Source: Limosilactobacillus caecicola (GTDB lineage: Bacteria; Bacillota; Bacilli; Lactobacillales; Lactobacillaceae). Taken from it: a stretch of DNA of 64,000 nt. The stretch is taken from positions 434,001 to 498,000 of the forward strand of contig NZ_CALPCI010000001.1 in NCBI RefSeq assembly GCF_943192935.1. Direction: 5' to 3'. Each line of letters starts with the position of its first letter. Position 1 is the first letter of the stretch. The notes under the pieces are model-generated. The model did not search any database. It was not told the origin of the DNA and saw nothing but the letters and a program-made list of their open reading frames with translations. Shown one piece after another: positions 47,228 to 57,110 of this stretch. Both the position numbers and the translations under genes were made by a program.

Positions 47228-48352
47228 ATGCGCTTTTTACATACTGGTGACTGGCATATCGGTAAAAATTTGGCTGGCTTTAATCTCTTGGCTGACCAGC
47301 ACGCCACCTTTGAAACAATTCTGCAAATTGCTAAAGATGAACAGGTCGATGCAATGGTAGTGGCGGGCGACCTTTATGATCGCTCCATTCCTAGTGAAGC
47401 AGCGATTCAAGAATTGTCCAATCAATTAACGACGATCAACTTAAAGCAACAGCTTCCCCTCTTGGCCATCAGCGGTAATCATGATTCGGCGACCCGACTA
47501 GGGGTTGGTCGGCAGTGGTTTACTAGTCAAAATTTCTATTTGAATACCGATTTCAATCAGGCGTTTTCTCCAGTCCAGATTGCAGATACCCAGTTTTATC
47601 TTTTACCATTTTTTGGGATTCAGGAAGTGCGCAATTATTTTCATGATGAGCGAATTCGCGATGTTAACAGCGCGATGAAGCGGATTGTTGCAGAAATGAG
47701 GAAATCCTTTGATTCGGCTCTCCACCAAGTCTTAGTGGCCCATTTCTTTGCTGCCGGTAGTCACCGCACGGCTGAATCAGAAACGATGATTGAAGTTGGA
47801 GGCCTTAGTGCCGTCGACACCTCATTACTTCACGACTTTGATTATGTTGCCTTAGGACACCTTCATAATCGGAACGCTTTGCATGAAGAACGGATCCGTT
47901 ACAGTGGCTCGCCGATGAAGTTCTCGGTTTCTGAAGCCAAGATGGAGAAGGGCGTTTGGATTGTGGACACAGCTCCATTTACGATTAAGTGGGTTCCAAT
48001 TGCTCCTGTTCATGATATCCATATTTTGGAAGAGTCGATGAAGACACTGACTGATCCAGATTTTGCCCAGCAATTCCCCCGGGACGATTACTATGCAATC
48101 CGCTTACTGGATCGGGAAATCATTCCGGATGTGATGAATCGCTTACGCGAGTATTATCCACAGATTCTGAACTTAGGACGTAAGTATGGCTTTGAGAATC
48201 CACAAACAGCAGCACGCCAAATTGAACAACAGCTGGCTCCAGACCAACTGTTTGAAAATTTCTTTGAACAAACCCTGGGGCAAAAGCCCAGCACTGCCCA
48301 AATGAAATTAATTCACCAAACGTTAGAACAAGTAGAGAAGGATAGACGATAA
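47228..48352 (+). CDS. sbcD: Exonuclease SbcD
   Basis: The Mre11-type nuclease subunit of SbcCD, which opens DNA hairpins and protein-blocked ends. In 374 residues the phosphoesterase motifs are ordered: HTGDWHIGKNL (I), VVAGDLYDRS (II), ISGNHDSATRLG (III), LVAHFFAAGS, and LGHLHNRNAL (IV/V). The ATG at 47228 follows GGAGG; the upstream open frame holds the promoter. Its TAA overlaps the sbcC ATG. Confidence 0.96.
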   Translation: MRFLHTGDWHIGKNLAGFNLLADQHATFETILQIAKDEQVDAMVVAGDLYDRSIPSEAAIQELSNQLTTINLKQQLPLLAISGNHDSATRLGVGRQWFTSQNFYLNTDFNQAFSPVQIADTQFYLLPFFGIQEVRNYFHDERIRDVNSAMKRIVAEMRKSFDSALHQVLVAHFFAAGSHRTAESETMIEVGGLSAVDTSLLHDFDYVALGHLHNRNALHEERIRYSGSPMKFSVSEAKMEKGVWIVDTAPFTIKWVPIAPVHDIHILEESMKTLTDPDFAQQFPRDDYYAIRLLDREIIPDVMNRLREYYPQILNLGRKYGFENPQTAARQIEQQLAPDQLFENFFEQTLGQKPSTAQMKLIHQTLEQVEKDRR

Positions 48353-51300
48353 TGCAGCCAATAAAACTTCGCCTCCGATATTTTGGGCCATATCGGGATC
48401 AGCTAATTGATTTTACGAAACTTAACCAGACACCGATTTTTTTAATTAGTGGGAACACTGGGAGCGGAAAAACGACCATTTTTGATGCGATGTGTTTTGC
48501 GCTGTTCGGTCAAACGACGAATGATCAGGACCGTGATGCGGCGGCATTGCGCTCGGATTTTGCCCCTGATGATCAAGAAACTATTGTGGAGTTTACCTTT
48601 GCTCATCAAGGAAAGACCTACCAAATTACTAGGAAGCCTAAACAAACGCTAGTGGGGCGAGGGGACAGGCTTGTGGAACACGGCACCAAAGTCAGCCTGG
48701 TTTATCCGCTAGAAAGCGATCAACCTGAAGAAATTACAAAAGTTAGTGAGGCCAATGCTTACATTGAAAAACTATTAAATTTAACCCGGACCCAATTTAA
48801 ACAAATCATTTTATTGCCACAGGGGAAATTTCGCCAATTTTTAGCATCCAGTAGTAGCGACAAAGAAGCGTTACTCAGAGATCTATTCGATACCAACCTA
48901 TATGAACAATGGACTCAGGTGTTAAAGCAGCGTTTAGCTGAGCAACGAAAACAAAATCAAACCGTAGCAACGAAGATTACCACTTTGAAGGAGAATTTGA
49001 GTGATGTTAACAGCCAACTTTCAGCGGATGAGTGGCGTCACCAAGTTCAGCAGTTATTGGCGGCAAAAGAACAGGATCAACAAAATATTTCCCGGGAAAT
49101 TAATACTGTTCAAGATCATTACCAAGTATTACAAAAGCGCCTCAATCAAGAACAATCTCTCCGAAAAGCCATTCAAGATCGTCAAAAAACAAGGCGAGAA
49201 TTAGATCAATTAAATCAACAGGCTGCGCAAATAGCTAAAATTAAAGAAATGATTGGCCGCTTAACATGGTATCGCGAACACCAAACGGCTTATAATGATT
49301 GGCAAAATTTGGTAACGAAGTTAGGGCAACAGCGGCAAATGATTGCTGATGAACAGAAAAATCAACAGCAACTAACTTCGCAACAGCAAAAGATAGCAGA
49401 ACGTTCAAACAAGTTAGAATTACAAGCGGCTGAAATCAATCAAATTCAGGAACAAAAGAATGTTTTGAAAAATCAGTTGCCCCTCTTTGCGCAACAAACG
49501 CGGCTCGCTGAGCAGGTTATTGACCAGCAAAAAGTGGTCAAGCGGTTACAAGCTAAACTGACAAAACATCAAACCATTGTCGATCAATCTCAGGAACAAT
49601 TAGGGCTGAATACCCAAAAATTGACAGCGATGGACAATCCAACTGATCAACAATTAGCGCTGACGAATTCCCAACACCAACTACAAAGTGGTCAGAAATT
49701 GTTGGATGATTATGATGAAGATTATCAACGAGAACAGCGGTTGGCTAAACAGGTTGAGAACGTTCATAAAGAATTAACGGAGCAGCAAAAATTAACGGCG
49801 CAAGCAGAAACTGATTACGACGATTTAAAGGATGCCCATGCAAGAAGTGAAATCGCCCGTTTGGCCAAGAATTTGAAAGACGGAATCCCTTGTCCGGTAT
49901 GCGGTTCAACGACCCACCCATGCCCGGCAGTCGTGACGACTGATCGGGTCGTCTCCAATACAGAAGTTGAGGCTGCTAATCAACGATTAAGTCAACTTCA
50001 AGAAAAAGCGGCCGCGTTAACGTCACGTCGTACTGAATTGCAAAAACAAATTCAACAGTCTCAAGCGGATCAACGTAAGCAATTACAAGCGTTGACTACT
50101 TTAATTGGCGCGGATATTAACACAAGTGAGGAAGCTCATCAGTGGCTGGCAAATACCAAAGGACAAGTTCAGAATGATACAACGCGATTTGCCAAGTCAG
50201 CAGCTCATTATCAGAAGCTCCAGACCGAACAGGAGCAATTGACGACTATCGTCGCTGAATCTCAAAAGGTAGTTGAAAAGCTCCAGGCGCAACTCCATCC
50301 AGCGGAAATGGAGATGAGTCGGTTAAAGGCGAGTCTCACGACGACCGAAAAAAACCTGCCAAGCGAATTTTCGGATGAGGTGGCGGCCACAAAGCAGCTA
50401 GACAAATGGCAGCGAAGCATTACGGATTATAACGAAGAACAGACTCAAGTTCGCCAATTGCAAGGCCAACTAAGTGAACAACTAGCTGCTAGCAAAACAA
50501 AACTCACCAGTGCCCAGCAACAAGTAACTTCAGCTGAACAACAAAGTGCCAAGTTGAAAGAGCAGCTATTGGCAGCGCTCAGTGATTTTTCAGCGGACCT
50601 GACTTGGGATTTTTGGCAGTGGGCAACGGACCACGTTTCGCAATTAACGAGTTACCAAGAACAAGTTCAAAAATATCAAGAACGACAAGCACGGCTGAAT
50701 TCACTGCTTCACCGTTTTAACCAACAAATTGGTGATCGTCAACCACCGGAAATTGAGCAAACCACGGCTGAATTAACCCAGGCTTCTGAGCAGCTCAACC
50801 AACTCCAACAACGATCCGGTGAACTACAAAATGAATTAAAACAGATTCACTCCGTGGTTGATCAAATTACGGAACTAACTACTCAACAAAACGCAGAATT
50901 AGCAAAGATTCAGAATTTACAAACCCTTAGTGATGTCATGAGTGGCAATACTGATAATAAATTAAGTTTGGAACGTTACGTTCTGCAGTCTTATTTAACC
51001 GAAGTGTTGCAAGTAGCAAATATTCGGCTGGCATCACTTACGAATGGGCGGTATGCATTTAAACTAAGTGATCAGCAGGGCCGCGGCAATGGTACGAAGT
51101 GGAGTGGCTTGGAAATTAACGTCTATGATGATAATGCGGGCCAAGAACGGAGTGCTCGGACCCTTTCCGGTGGTGAAAGTTTTATTGCCTCATTAGCCCT
51201 GGCGCTTGGCCTTGGAGAAGTAATTCAAGAGCGCAGTGGTGGAATCCAAGTCGATGCCTTGTTTGTTGATGAAGGCTTTGGTTCTTTGGATCAGGACGCG

Positions 51301-51453
51301 TTGCAGCAAGCATTAAATGCGCTTGCTTCGATTCAAGGTTACAAGATGATTGGGATTATTAGTCACGTGACGGAATTAGAGCAAGCGGTGCCGAACCAGT
51401 TGGAAGTAATTTCAGATCACGGGGTTAGCCATATCAAGTACCATGAAGAATAA
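48352..51453 (+). CDS. sbcC: Exonuclease subunit SbcC (SMC-like ATPase)
   Basis: The 1033-residue Rad50-type partner of SbcD. Walker A GNTGSGKTTIFDAMCFALFG is at about residues 33-52. Two long Gln-rich coiled coils flank the zinc hook CPVCGSTTHPCP near residue 520. The C-terminal half has signature RTLSGGESFIASLALALGLG and Walker B LFVDEGFGSLD. The start overlaps sbcD by one base. A perfect Noc-binding palindrome lies inside the coding sequence at 49087-49100 (codons for NISREI). Confidence 0.96.
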   Translation: MQPIKLRLRYFGPYRDQLIDFTKLNQTPIFLISGNTGSGKTTIFDAMCFALFGQTTNDQDRDAAALRSDFAPDDQETIVEFTFAHQGKTYQITRKPKQTLVGRGDRLVEHGTKVSLVYPLESDQPEEITKVSEANAYIEKLLNLTRTQFKQIILLPQGKFRQFLASSSSDKEALLRDLFDTNLYEQWTQVLKQRLAEQRKQNQTVATKITTLKENLSDVNSQLSADEWRHQVQQLLAAKEQDQQNISREINTVQDHYQVLQKRLNQEQSLRKAIQDRQKTRRELDQLNQQAAQIAKIKEMIGRLTWYREHQTAYNDWQNLVTKLGQQRQMIADEQKNQQQLTSQQQKIAERSNKLELQAAEINQIQEQKNVLKNQLPLFAQQTRLAEQVIDQQKVVKRLQAKLTKHQTIVDQSQEQLGLNTQKLTAMDNPTDQQLALTNSQHQLQSGQKLLDDYDEDYQREQRLAKQVENVHKELTEQQKLTAQAETDYDDLKDAHARSEIARLAKNLKDGIPCPVCGSTTHPCPAVVTTDRVVSNTEVEAANQRLSQLQEKAAALTSRRTELQKQIQQSQADQRKQLQALTTLIGADINTSEEAHQWLANTKGQVQNDTTRFAKSAAHYQKLQTEQEQLTTIVAESQKVVEKLQAQLHPAEMEMSRLKASLTTTEKNLPSEFSDEVAATKQLDKWQRSITDYNEEQTQVRQLQGQLSEQLAASKTKLTSAQQQVTSAEQQSAKLKEQLLAALSDFSADLTWDFWQWATDHVSQLTSYQEQVQKYQERQARLNSLLHRFNQQIGDRQPPEIEQTTAELTQASEQLNQLQQRSGELQNELKQIHSVVDQITELTTQQNAELAKIQNLQTLSDVMSGNTDNKLSLERYVLQSYLTEVLQVANIRLASLTNGRYAFKLSDQQGRGNGTKWSGLEINVYDDNAGQERSARTLSGGESFIASLALALGLGEVIQERSGGIQVDALFVDEGFGSLDQDALQQALNALASIQGYKMIGIISHVTELEQAVPNQLEVISDHGVSHIKYHEE
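49087..49100. other. Noc-binding-site-like palindrome 3 (perfect, inside sbcC)
   Basis: ATTTCCCGGGAAAT is identical to the 14-bp Noc consensus and a perfect palindrome. It lies in the first coiled-coil region of sbcC. Confidence 0.8.
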
Positions 51454-51467
51454 ATTAGTGAATTCAA

Positions 51468-51496
51468 TTGCCAAATAATGTGGAATGTAATATCAT
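51468..51496 (+). promoter_or_regulatory. Promoter of the serS T-box transcript
   Basis: TTGCCA (51468-51473) and TATCAT (51491-51496) are 17 bases apart. Confidence 0.6.
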
Positions 51497-51502
51497 AAGG
51501 GC

Positions 51503-51723
51503 CATAAATAAACACGGATGCATTTTAAGTAGGTTCACAGAGAGCTAGCGAGTGGTGTAAGCTAGCAACCGAAACTCCGGTGCATGAAATGTGGGCAGGT
51601 AATGCTGCACGGTGAATGGCCGTTATCCATTTCGAGGGTGACAATTTGATTGTCAAACTTGGGTGGTACCGCGGAACAAGAGCCATTTCGTCCCAAAATA
51701 TATGGACGGAGTGGCTCTTTTTG
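51503..51723 (+). promoter_or_regulatory. T-box riboswitch (Ser) upstream of serS
   Basis: The T-box GGGTGGTACCGCGG is at 51661-51674. The terminator AAGAGCCA...CGTCC/GGACG...TGGCTCTT (51678-51719) is followed by a T run. The specifier loop after an AGTA element reads CCGAAACTCCGG. UCC (Ser) fits the gene, although the spacing from GAA is one base longer than in the other leaders here. Confidence 0.85.
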
Positions 51724-51743
51724 ATTTGATTGGAGGAAAAACG

Positions 51744-53045
51744 ATGTTAGACATTAAGAAGATTCGTCGTCAACCAGATTGGTTTAAGGAAAAGTTGGCA
51801 ACCCGGGGAATTAAACCGGAAGAAATTGATGAAGTCCTGGAATTGGATAAGAAACGTCGGGAATTACTTCAAAAGGTAGAAACTCTCAAGGCCCAACGGA
51901 ATGCGGCATCAAAGAAGATTGGTGAAGCTAAGCGTAATGGGGAATCTGCTGACGAAGCCATTAAAGAAACTCGTGAATTAGGTGACCGAATTAAGGAACT
52001 TGATGAGCAAGTAGAAGCTAATGACAAAGTTTTTGATGATAAGATGTCACGCTTGCCTAATGTTCCCCATGATGGTGTTCCAGTTAGCTTAACAGAAGAA
52101 GGCTCGGTTGAATTACGGAAGGTTGGTCAAATCCGTGACTTTGGTTTTGAACCTAAGCACCACTGGGATATCGGTGAAAACCTTGGCATTTTAGACTTTG
52201 ATCGAGCTGGTAAGGTTTCTGGGGCCCGGTTTGTGTACTACCTTGGCTTAGGGGCGCAACTCGAACGTGCCGTTTATAACTTTATGTTGGATGAACACAT
52301 GAAGGACGGTTACACTGAAGTGATTCCGCCATATATTGTGAATGCCGATTCAATGTACGGAACTGGTCAATTCCCGAAATTCAAAGAAGGGGTTTACCAA
52401 GTTAACGGTGAAGATATGACGTTAATTCCGACTGCGGAAGTTCCGTTGACGAACTATTACCGTGGGGAAGTGATTCCAACCGAAGAATTACCAGTTTATG
52501 TCACTGCTTTAACGCCATGTTTCCGTTCTGAAGCAGGGGCTGCTGGCCGTGATACCCGGGGATTAATCCGGATGCACCAATTTAATAAGGTGGAAATGGT
52601 TAAGTACACGAAACCAGAAGATTCGTGGGATGAATTGGAAAAGATGACAGCAAATGCTGAAAATATTTTGAAGAAGCTGAAGTTGCCATACCACGTTATT
52701 ACGTTGACCACTAGCGATATGAGTTTTACGGCCTCTGAAACGCACGATTTGGAACTCTGGATGCCTGCACAAAACAAGTACCGTGAAGTTTCCAGTTGTT
52801 CAAACTGTCTTGACTTCCAAGCACGGCGGATGCATACGCAATACCGTGATGAGGACGGTAAGCTTCAATACGTTCACACCCTGAACGGTTCAGGATTGGC
52901 CGTTGGTCGGACTGTCGCAGCCATTTTAGAAAATTACCAAAATGAAGATGGCTCAGTCACAATCCCTGAAGTATTGGTACCATACATGCATGGGGTTACT
53001 AAGATTACGAAGGAAAATGCTGTTCCATTCCGGAACAAAAAGTAA
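51744..53045 (+). CDS. serS: Seryl-tRNA synthetase
   Basis: A 433-residue class II synthetase. The N-terminal two-helix coiled-coil arm (about residues 30-100, rich in K, E and R) grips the tRNA-Ser long arm. The catalytic core has motif 2 [20 protein letters not shown] and motif 3 [16 protein letters not shown]. The ATG at 51744 follows TTGGAGG; the frame upstream is the T-box terminator. Regulated by its T-box. Confidence 0.97.
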   Translation: MLDIKKIRRQPDWFKEKLATRGIKPEEIDEVLELDKKRRELLQKVETLKAQRNAASKKIGEAKRNGESADEAIKETRELGDRIKELDEQVEANDKVFDDKMSRLPNVPHDGVPVSLTEEGSVELRKVGQIRDFGFEPKHHWDIGENLGILDFDRAGKVSGARFVYYLGLGAQLERAVYNFMLDEHMKDGYTEVIPPYIVNADSMYGTGQFPKFKEGVYQVNGEDMTLIPTAEVPLTNYYRGEVIPTEELPVYVTALTPCFRSEAGAAGRDTRGLIRMHQFNKVEMVKYTKPEDSWDELEKMTANAENILKKLKLPYHVITLTTSDMSFTASETHDLELWMPAQNKYREVSSCSNCLDFQARRMHTQYRDEDGKLQYVHTLNGSGLAVGRTVAAILENYQNEDGSVTIPEVLVPYMHGVTKITKENAVPFRNKK

Positions 53046-53160
53046 ATTGAAATTGACTAAAGGAGCCTGCCGGATCGGTTGGTTCTTTTTGTTTTGAGAG
53101 GCCCAATGACCGATTTTTTGACACGATCAAAATAAAGTCAAAAAAATTTAACAAAAAGGG

Positions 53161-53188
53161 TTGTATTTTTTTTGACCTATGATATTAT
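53161..53188 (+). promoter_or_regulatory. Promoter of tRNA-Glu
   Basis: TTGTAT (53161-53166) and TATTAT (53183-53188) are 16 bases apart, ending 20 bases before the tRNA. Confidence 0.55.
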
Positions 53189-53208
53189 TATAGACGTCAA
53201 GAGGAATT

Positions 53209-53281
53209 GACCCGTTGGTCAAGTTGGTTAAGACACCAGCCTTTCACGCTGGTAACGTGAGTTCAAATCTCGCACGGGTCA
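53209..53281 (+). tRNA. tRNA-Glu (anticodon UUC)
   Basis: The cloverleaf closes with acceptor GACCCGT/ACGGGTC, anticodon stem CCAGC/GCTGG around loop CTTTCAC (anticodon TTC), and T arm GTGAG/CTCGC with TTCAAAT. No CCA is encoded. It is a single tRNA with its own promoter and terminator, directly upstream of the gad genes and a glutamyl-tRNA synthetase. Confidence 0.96.
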
Positions 53282-53286
53282 TTAGT

Positions 53287-53321
53287 AAAAGGCTACTTGT
53301 TTTCGCAAGTAGCCTTTTTTT
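53287..53321 (+). terminator. Terminator after tRNA-Glu
   Basis: The perfect 9-bp stem GGCTACTTG/CAAGTAGCC has a 6-base loop and seven T. Confidence 0.9.
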
Positions 53322-53366
53322 ACGAATTCGTTAATCTGTGAGTCTTACAAGTATAGGAGTATATAA

Positions 53367-53894
53367 ATGAAATCGACAAAAAATTTGTTGGGGCGGAGTG
53401 CCTTCGATCTTAGCGAGACAAAGTATTTTGAGTCTGTTTCAGTAAAAGATATTGCCTCACACGCTCAGGTTGAACGCCAAACTTTTTATTATTATTTTTC
53501 AGATAAGTACCAGTGCTTGGCCTTTTATTTACAACAATGGGGGAAACTTCTTGCGGAGCGGGATGGTTCCACTAATTTAGAGCAACATCTCCTGAACTTA
53601 CTTGACGTAATTCGTAAACACAAAGAAGCAATTATTCATATTACCTACGGTGACCAAGGTTACTCCTTGCTGAGTGCCTTTCTCGACACCGCTTTAAACC
53701 AATTTATCCTTCAAAGTGAGGGCAAGAAGCCTACTGATTCACTTGATAAGGGAGCACAATTTTTTGCTTATGGAATTCACGGAATTATTATTGAATGGAT
53801 CAAGAATGGCATGAGCGATGACCCTTCCACACTCCTGTCTAAAACATTACCAACCTCAACAGAAAGCGTTGATCGACTGTTCTCTGAAGCTTAA
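53367..53894 (+). CDS. TetR/AcrR-family regulator (putative regulator of gadCB)
   Basis: A 175-residue regulator. The N-terminal TetR HTH reads VSVKDIASHAQVERQTFYYYF (in part). A C-terminal ligand/dimer domain of the TetR_C_8/DhaS-like type follows, including FFAYGIHGIIIEWIKNGM. It lies in the same direction immediately before gadC, and a 24-base inverted repeat between them is a plausible binding site, so control of the Glu/GABA genes is inferred. In other lactic acid bacteria GadR is an Rgg-type protein, so this would be a different kind of regulator. ATAGGAG precedes the ATG. Confidence 0.85.
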   Translation: MKSTKNLLGRSAFDLSETKYFESVSVKDIASHAQVERQTFYYYFSDKYQCLAFYLQQWGKLLAERDGSTNLEQHLLNLLDVIRKHKEAIIHITYGDQGYSLLSAFLDTALNQFILQSEGKKPTDSLDKGAQFFAYGIHGIIIEWIKNGMSDDPSTLLSKTLPTSTESVDRLFSEA

Positions 53895-53898
53895 ATTT

Positions 53899-53922
53899 TA
53901 TACATTTTAACCGAAATGTATA
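53899..53922. promoter_or_regulatory. Inverted repeat upstream of gadC (TetR operator candidate)
   Basis: TATACATTT and AAATGTATA form perfect 9-bp arms around a 6-base spacer, starting 5 bases after the TetR gene stop and ending just before the gadC promoter. Size and symmetry suit a TetR dimer. Confidence 0.6.
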
Positions 53923-53945
53923 TATCTTCTCCTTCCGGTAACGGT

Positions 53946-53951
53946 TACAAT
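53946..53951 (+). promoter_or_regulatory. -10 box candidate of gadC
   Basis: TACAAT within ACGGTTACAAT lies about 105 bases before the gadC start. The -35 region (TATCTT near 53923) is weak, as expected for a regulated promoter. Confidence 0.4.
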
Positions 53952-54055
53952 AAAATCGTAATCAGATTAATGGATATCCCTGGTTAATGTATTATTTCTG
54001 CAATCACAATAGCGCTCATGTGATGGTAGTGAATAAAAGTAGGAGATGGATTATT

Positions 54056-55525
54056 TTGGCTGAAAATAAACAAGAAGCCACGGACTTAAAGGCAGTCAAC
54101 CAGATTACTGGTTTCCAACTGTTTTCCATGACCACTTCGATGGTTATGACCGTCTACGGATTTGCTTCATTTGCTAAGCAAGGCGCTACGGCGTTCTTCT
54201 TCCTGTTCTTAGCTGGTATTTTATGGTTCTTACCAGTTACTCGTGCCGCCGGTGAAATGGCCTCAGTTGATGGCTGGTCTAAAGGTGGTGTGTTTACCTG
54301 GGTTGGCCACATGTTTGGTGATAACTCTGGTTTTACTGCATTGTTCTATCAATGGGTCCACATTACCGTTGGTATGAACACGATGATGATGTTCATTATT
54401 GCTTGTTTCTCAGCAAGTTTGAGCTGGTCAGGCATGTATGACAACGTCTGGATTCGTTACATTTTCATTTTGATCATTATTTGGGGACTTATTGCTCTTC
54501 AACAACGTGGTACTAAGTTCACTGGTAAGATCGCGCAATGGGGATTTACATTAGGTGTTATTATTCCAGTATTCTTCTTACTTTTCCTGTTTGCGGCTTA
54601 CCTCTTAACTGGTCACCACATGTTGATCACGATTAACTGGCACACGATTTTCCCTAAGTCCTGGACCGGGAGTGTGTTAGTTGGATTTGTTCCGTTTATT
54701 TTAGCTTTCGCTGGTGCTGAAGGTTCTGCTCCTCACGTTAAGAACTTGAAGGACCCAAAGGCTTACTCTAAGGTTATGTTAGCATTAGCAATTGCCGCTA
54801 TCTGCTCCGATATCATTGGTTCAATGTCAATTGCTGCAACGATTCCTAACGACCAAATTCAATTGAGTAACGGAATTGTTTTCGCTTACGGTTCCCTTGC
54901 TTCAATGTTCCACATGTCAGGTATTTTCATTCAAAAGTTAACTGGGATTCTGTTAGCACTTGGTGTGCTGGCTGAAATCAGTAGCTGGGTTGTTGGTCCA
55001 AATGCCGGGATGCACGAAGCTGCTCAAAAGGGCTTCCTTCCTGCACGGTTTGCTAAGTCTAACAAGAACGGTATTGGTACAAATGTCATGATTCTTCAAG
55101 GGATCATCGTATGTATCGTTGGTGCATGGTTAACCTTCGGTGCTGGTGGTAACAAGAACGATATCAGTTTCCAAACTGCCATGAGTTTAACTGTTGCCAT
55201 TTACCAATTGATGTACTTGATGATGTTTGCAGCATACTTCAAGTTGGTTAACAAGCATGATGACTTACACCGGACTTGGGTTGCTTCACGTTCTAAGTTA
55301 ATGAAGAACTTATACGCAATCTTTGGTTTCGTATTAAGTGCATTTGCTTTAATCGTTACCTTCTTCCCACCTGCAGGCTACTCCACGGCTCAACAACACA
55401 CTTACTTAATGCTGTTGATTGTTGGTTTCGTCATTGTCTTCATTGTTCCATTTATTATGCTTCGTTACCGTAACAAGTGGACTAAGCAAGTCAAGGACGC
55501 CGGTCTGTTTGATGATGAAGATTAA
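54056..55525 (+). CDS. gadC: Glutamate/GABA antiporter GadC
   Basis: A 489-residue APC-superfamily antiporter with about 12 membrane helices. It imports glutamate and exports GABA, completing the proton-consuming GAD cycle. Segments such as TRAAGEMASVDGWSKGGVFT and AGAEGSAPHVKNLKDPKAYS, and SSWVVGPNAGMHEAAQKGF, are characteristic of bacterial GadC. It starts with TTG at 54056, 9 bases after AGGAGA; the earlier in-frame ATG lacks a ribosome-binding site. Codons are strongly biased (GGT, AAG, GTT, TTC). gadB follows after 140 bases. Confidence 0.92.
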   Translation: MAENKQEATDLKAVNQITGFQLFSMTTSMVMTVYGFASFAKQGATAFFFLFLAGILWFLPVTRAAGEMASVDGWSKGGVFTWVGHMFGDNSGFTALFYQWVHITVGMNTMMMFIIACFSASLSWSGMYDNVWIRYIFILIIIWGLIALQQRGTKFTGKIAQWGFTLGVIIPVFFLLFLFAAYLLTGHHMLITINWHTIFPKSWTGSVLVGFVPFILAFAGAEGSAPHVKNLKDPKAYSKVMLALAIAAICSDIIGSMSIAATIPNDQIQLSNGIVFAYGSLASMFHMSGIFIQKLTGILLALGVLAEISSWVVGPNAGMHEAAQKGFLPARFAKSNKNGIGTNVMILQGIIVCIVGAWLTFGAGGNKNDISFQTAMSLTVAIYQLMYLMMFAAYFKLVNKHDDLHRTWVASRSKLMKNLYAIFGFVLSAFALIVTFFPPAGYSTAQQHTYLMLLIVGFVIVFIVPFIMLRYRNKWTKQVKDAGLFDDED

Positions 55526-55627
55526 TTATTAATTTAAGTTGATTTAGATTATGAAACCCTGAAAGGGGGAATTGGAGAACGAAGTTAGTAGTTGTCTGAT
55601 TTGAAAAAGTAGTAGTCACATGTTTGT

Positions 55628-55633
55628 TACTAT
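55628..55633 (+). promoter_or_regulatory. Possible internal promoter before gadB
   Basis: TACTAT preceded by TG makes an extended -10 (TGTTACTAT, 55625-55633) in the gadC-gadB spacer. No well-spaced -35 box is seen. Confidence 0.3.
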
Positions 55634-55665
55634 AGGTTTTACACAAAAGGAGGGGAAGGAATTAG

Positions 55666-57066
55666 TTGGCTACTAATTCCGAAACTAATATGGCTGATAT
55701 TAATGACGCTTTAGAGCAAAACTGGTTAGGTAGCGTTGAAGCTGGTGAACATTTACCAGAAGAAACGATGCCAGAAAAGGCAATGAACCCAAACGTTGCT
55801 GAACAATTGATTCAACACTTCCGTTTGAACGAAGCAAAGGCTAACCAAAACTTAGCAACCTTCTGTTCCACCCAAATGGAACCACAAGCTGACAAGTTGA
55901 TGGCTAGTGCAATGAACACTAACGCAATTGACAAGTCTGAATACCCAAAGACTGCCGCAATGGAAGACCGTTGTGCTGCTATGATTGGCCACATGTGGGG
56001 TATTCCTGAAAATGAAAAGTTCCGGAAGGACTTCATTGGTACTTCAACCGTTGGTTCATCTGAAGCATGTATGTTAGGTGGACTTTCCATGCTCTTCTCA
56101 TGGAAGCACCGTGCTAAGGCTAACGGCATTGACATTGATGACCTTCACAACCACAAGCCAAACATGATCATTGGTTCTGGTTACCAAGTTGTTTGGGAAA
56201 AGTTCTGTACTTACTGGAACGTTGAAATGCGTCAAGTTAAGTTGGAACACGGTACTAATGAATCTAGCCTGAACATCGAAAAGGCAATGTCATTAGTTGA
56301 CGAAAACACGATCGGGATTGTTGCTGTCTTCGGTATTACCTTTACTGGTGAAATTGATGACGTTCAAGCACTTGATGCTGAAGTTACTAAGTACAACGAA
56401 GCTCACAAGGACATGCCAATTAAGATTCACGTTGATGCTGCTTACAACGGTTTCTTTGCACCTTGGGTTGATGGCTTCAAGCCTTGGGACTTCCGTCTGA
56501 AGAACGTTGCTTCAATCAACGTTTCTGGTCACAAGTACGGAATGGTTTACCCTGGTTTAGGTTGGACGATCTGGCGTAAGAACGACTACGAACACCTTCC
56601 AAAGGAAATGCGGTTCTCCGTACCATACCTTGGTGGTTCAGTTGACTCAATCGCTATTAACTTCTCCCACTCCGGTGCTCACATTGTAGGTCAATACTAC
56701 AACTTGATCCGGTTTGGTAAGGAAGGCTTCCGTGCCGTTATGGAAAACGTTCGGAAGGTATCTACTCACCTTAGTGAAGTTTTGAAGGCTACTGGTTACT
56801 TCGAAATGATCACCGATGGTTCTCTTCTTCCTATCAACACTTGGAAGCTTCGTGATGACGTTGATGTTAAGTGGAACCTTTATGACATGGAAGATGCCCT
56901 TCGTTCATACGGTTGGCAAGTTCCTGCATACCCACTTCCAAAGGATCGTGACGACGAAACCGTTGAACGGATCGTTGTTCGTCCAGGAATGGATATGACG
57001 ATTGCTGATGACTTTGCTGAAGACCTTAACCAAGCCATTGCTGACTTGAACAAGAAGTTCAACTAG
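55666..57066 (+). CDS. gadB: Glutamate decarboxylase
   Basis: A 466-residue PLP enzyme converting glutamate to GABA and CO2 with proton consumption. It has the family's N-terminal LNEAKANQNLATFCSTQMEP, HVDAA with the PLP-ring Asp (about 257), and the Schiff-base Lys290 in SINVSGHKYGMVYPG. The C-terminal tail is shorter than in L. brevis-type GAD, ending after LNKKFN. The start is TTG 55666 behind AAAGGAGG; ATG 55690 is an alternative. Codon use is highly biased. Partner of GadC upstream; a hairpin follows. Confidence 0.96.
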   Translation: MATNSETNMADINDALEQNWLGSVEAGEHLPEETMPEKAMNPNVAEQLIQHFRLNEAKANQNLATFCSTQMEPQADKLMASAMNTNAIDKSEYPKTAAMEDRCAAMIGHMWGIPENEKFRKDFIGTSTVGSSEACMLGGLSMLFSWKHRAKANGIDIDDLHNHKPNMIIGSGYQVVWEKFCTYWNVEMRQVKLEHGTNESSLNIEKAMSLVDENTIGIVAVFGITFTGEIDDVQALDAEVTKYNEAHKDMPIKIHVDAAYNGFFAPWVDGFKPWDFRLKNVASINVSGHKYGMVYPGLGWTIWRKNDYEHLPKEMRFSVPYLGGSVDSIAINFSHSGAHIVGQYYNLIRFGKEGFRAVMENVRKVSTHLSEVLKATGYFEMITDGSLLPINTWKLRDDVDVKWNLYDMEDALRSYGWQVPAYPLPKDRDDETVERIVVRPGMDMTIADDFAEDLNQAIADLNKKFN

Positions 57067-57110
57067 TCATTTTAAGGGCACTCCTTAAATCAACAGTTAA
57101 TTAATAACTC

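Noticed and set aside
51663-51743. N-terminal extension of serS
   Set aside because: The sequence is the T-box antiterminator/terminator region.
53046-53095. Hairpin after serS (GAGCC/GGTTC with T5)
   Set aside because: The stem is short with wobbles and a long loop; too weak to call confidently.
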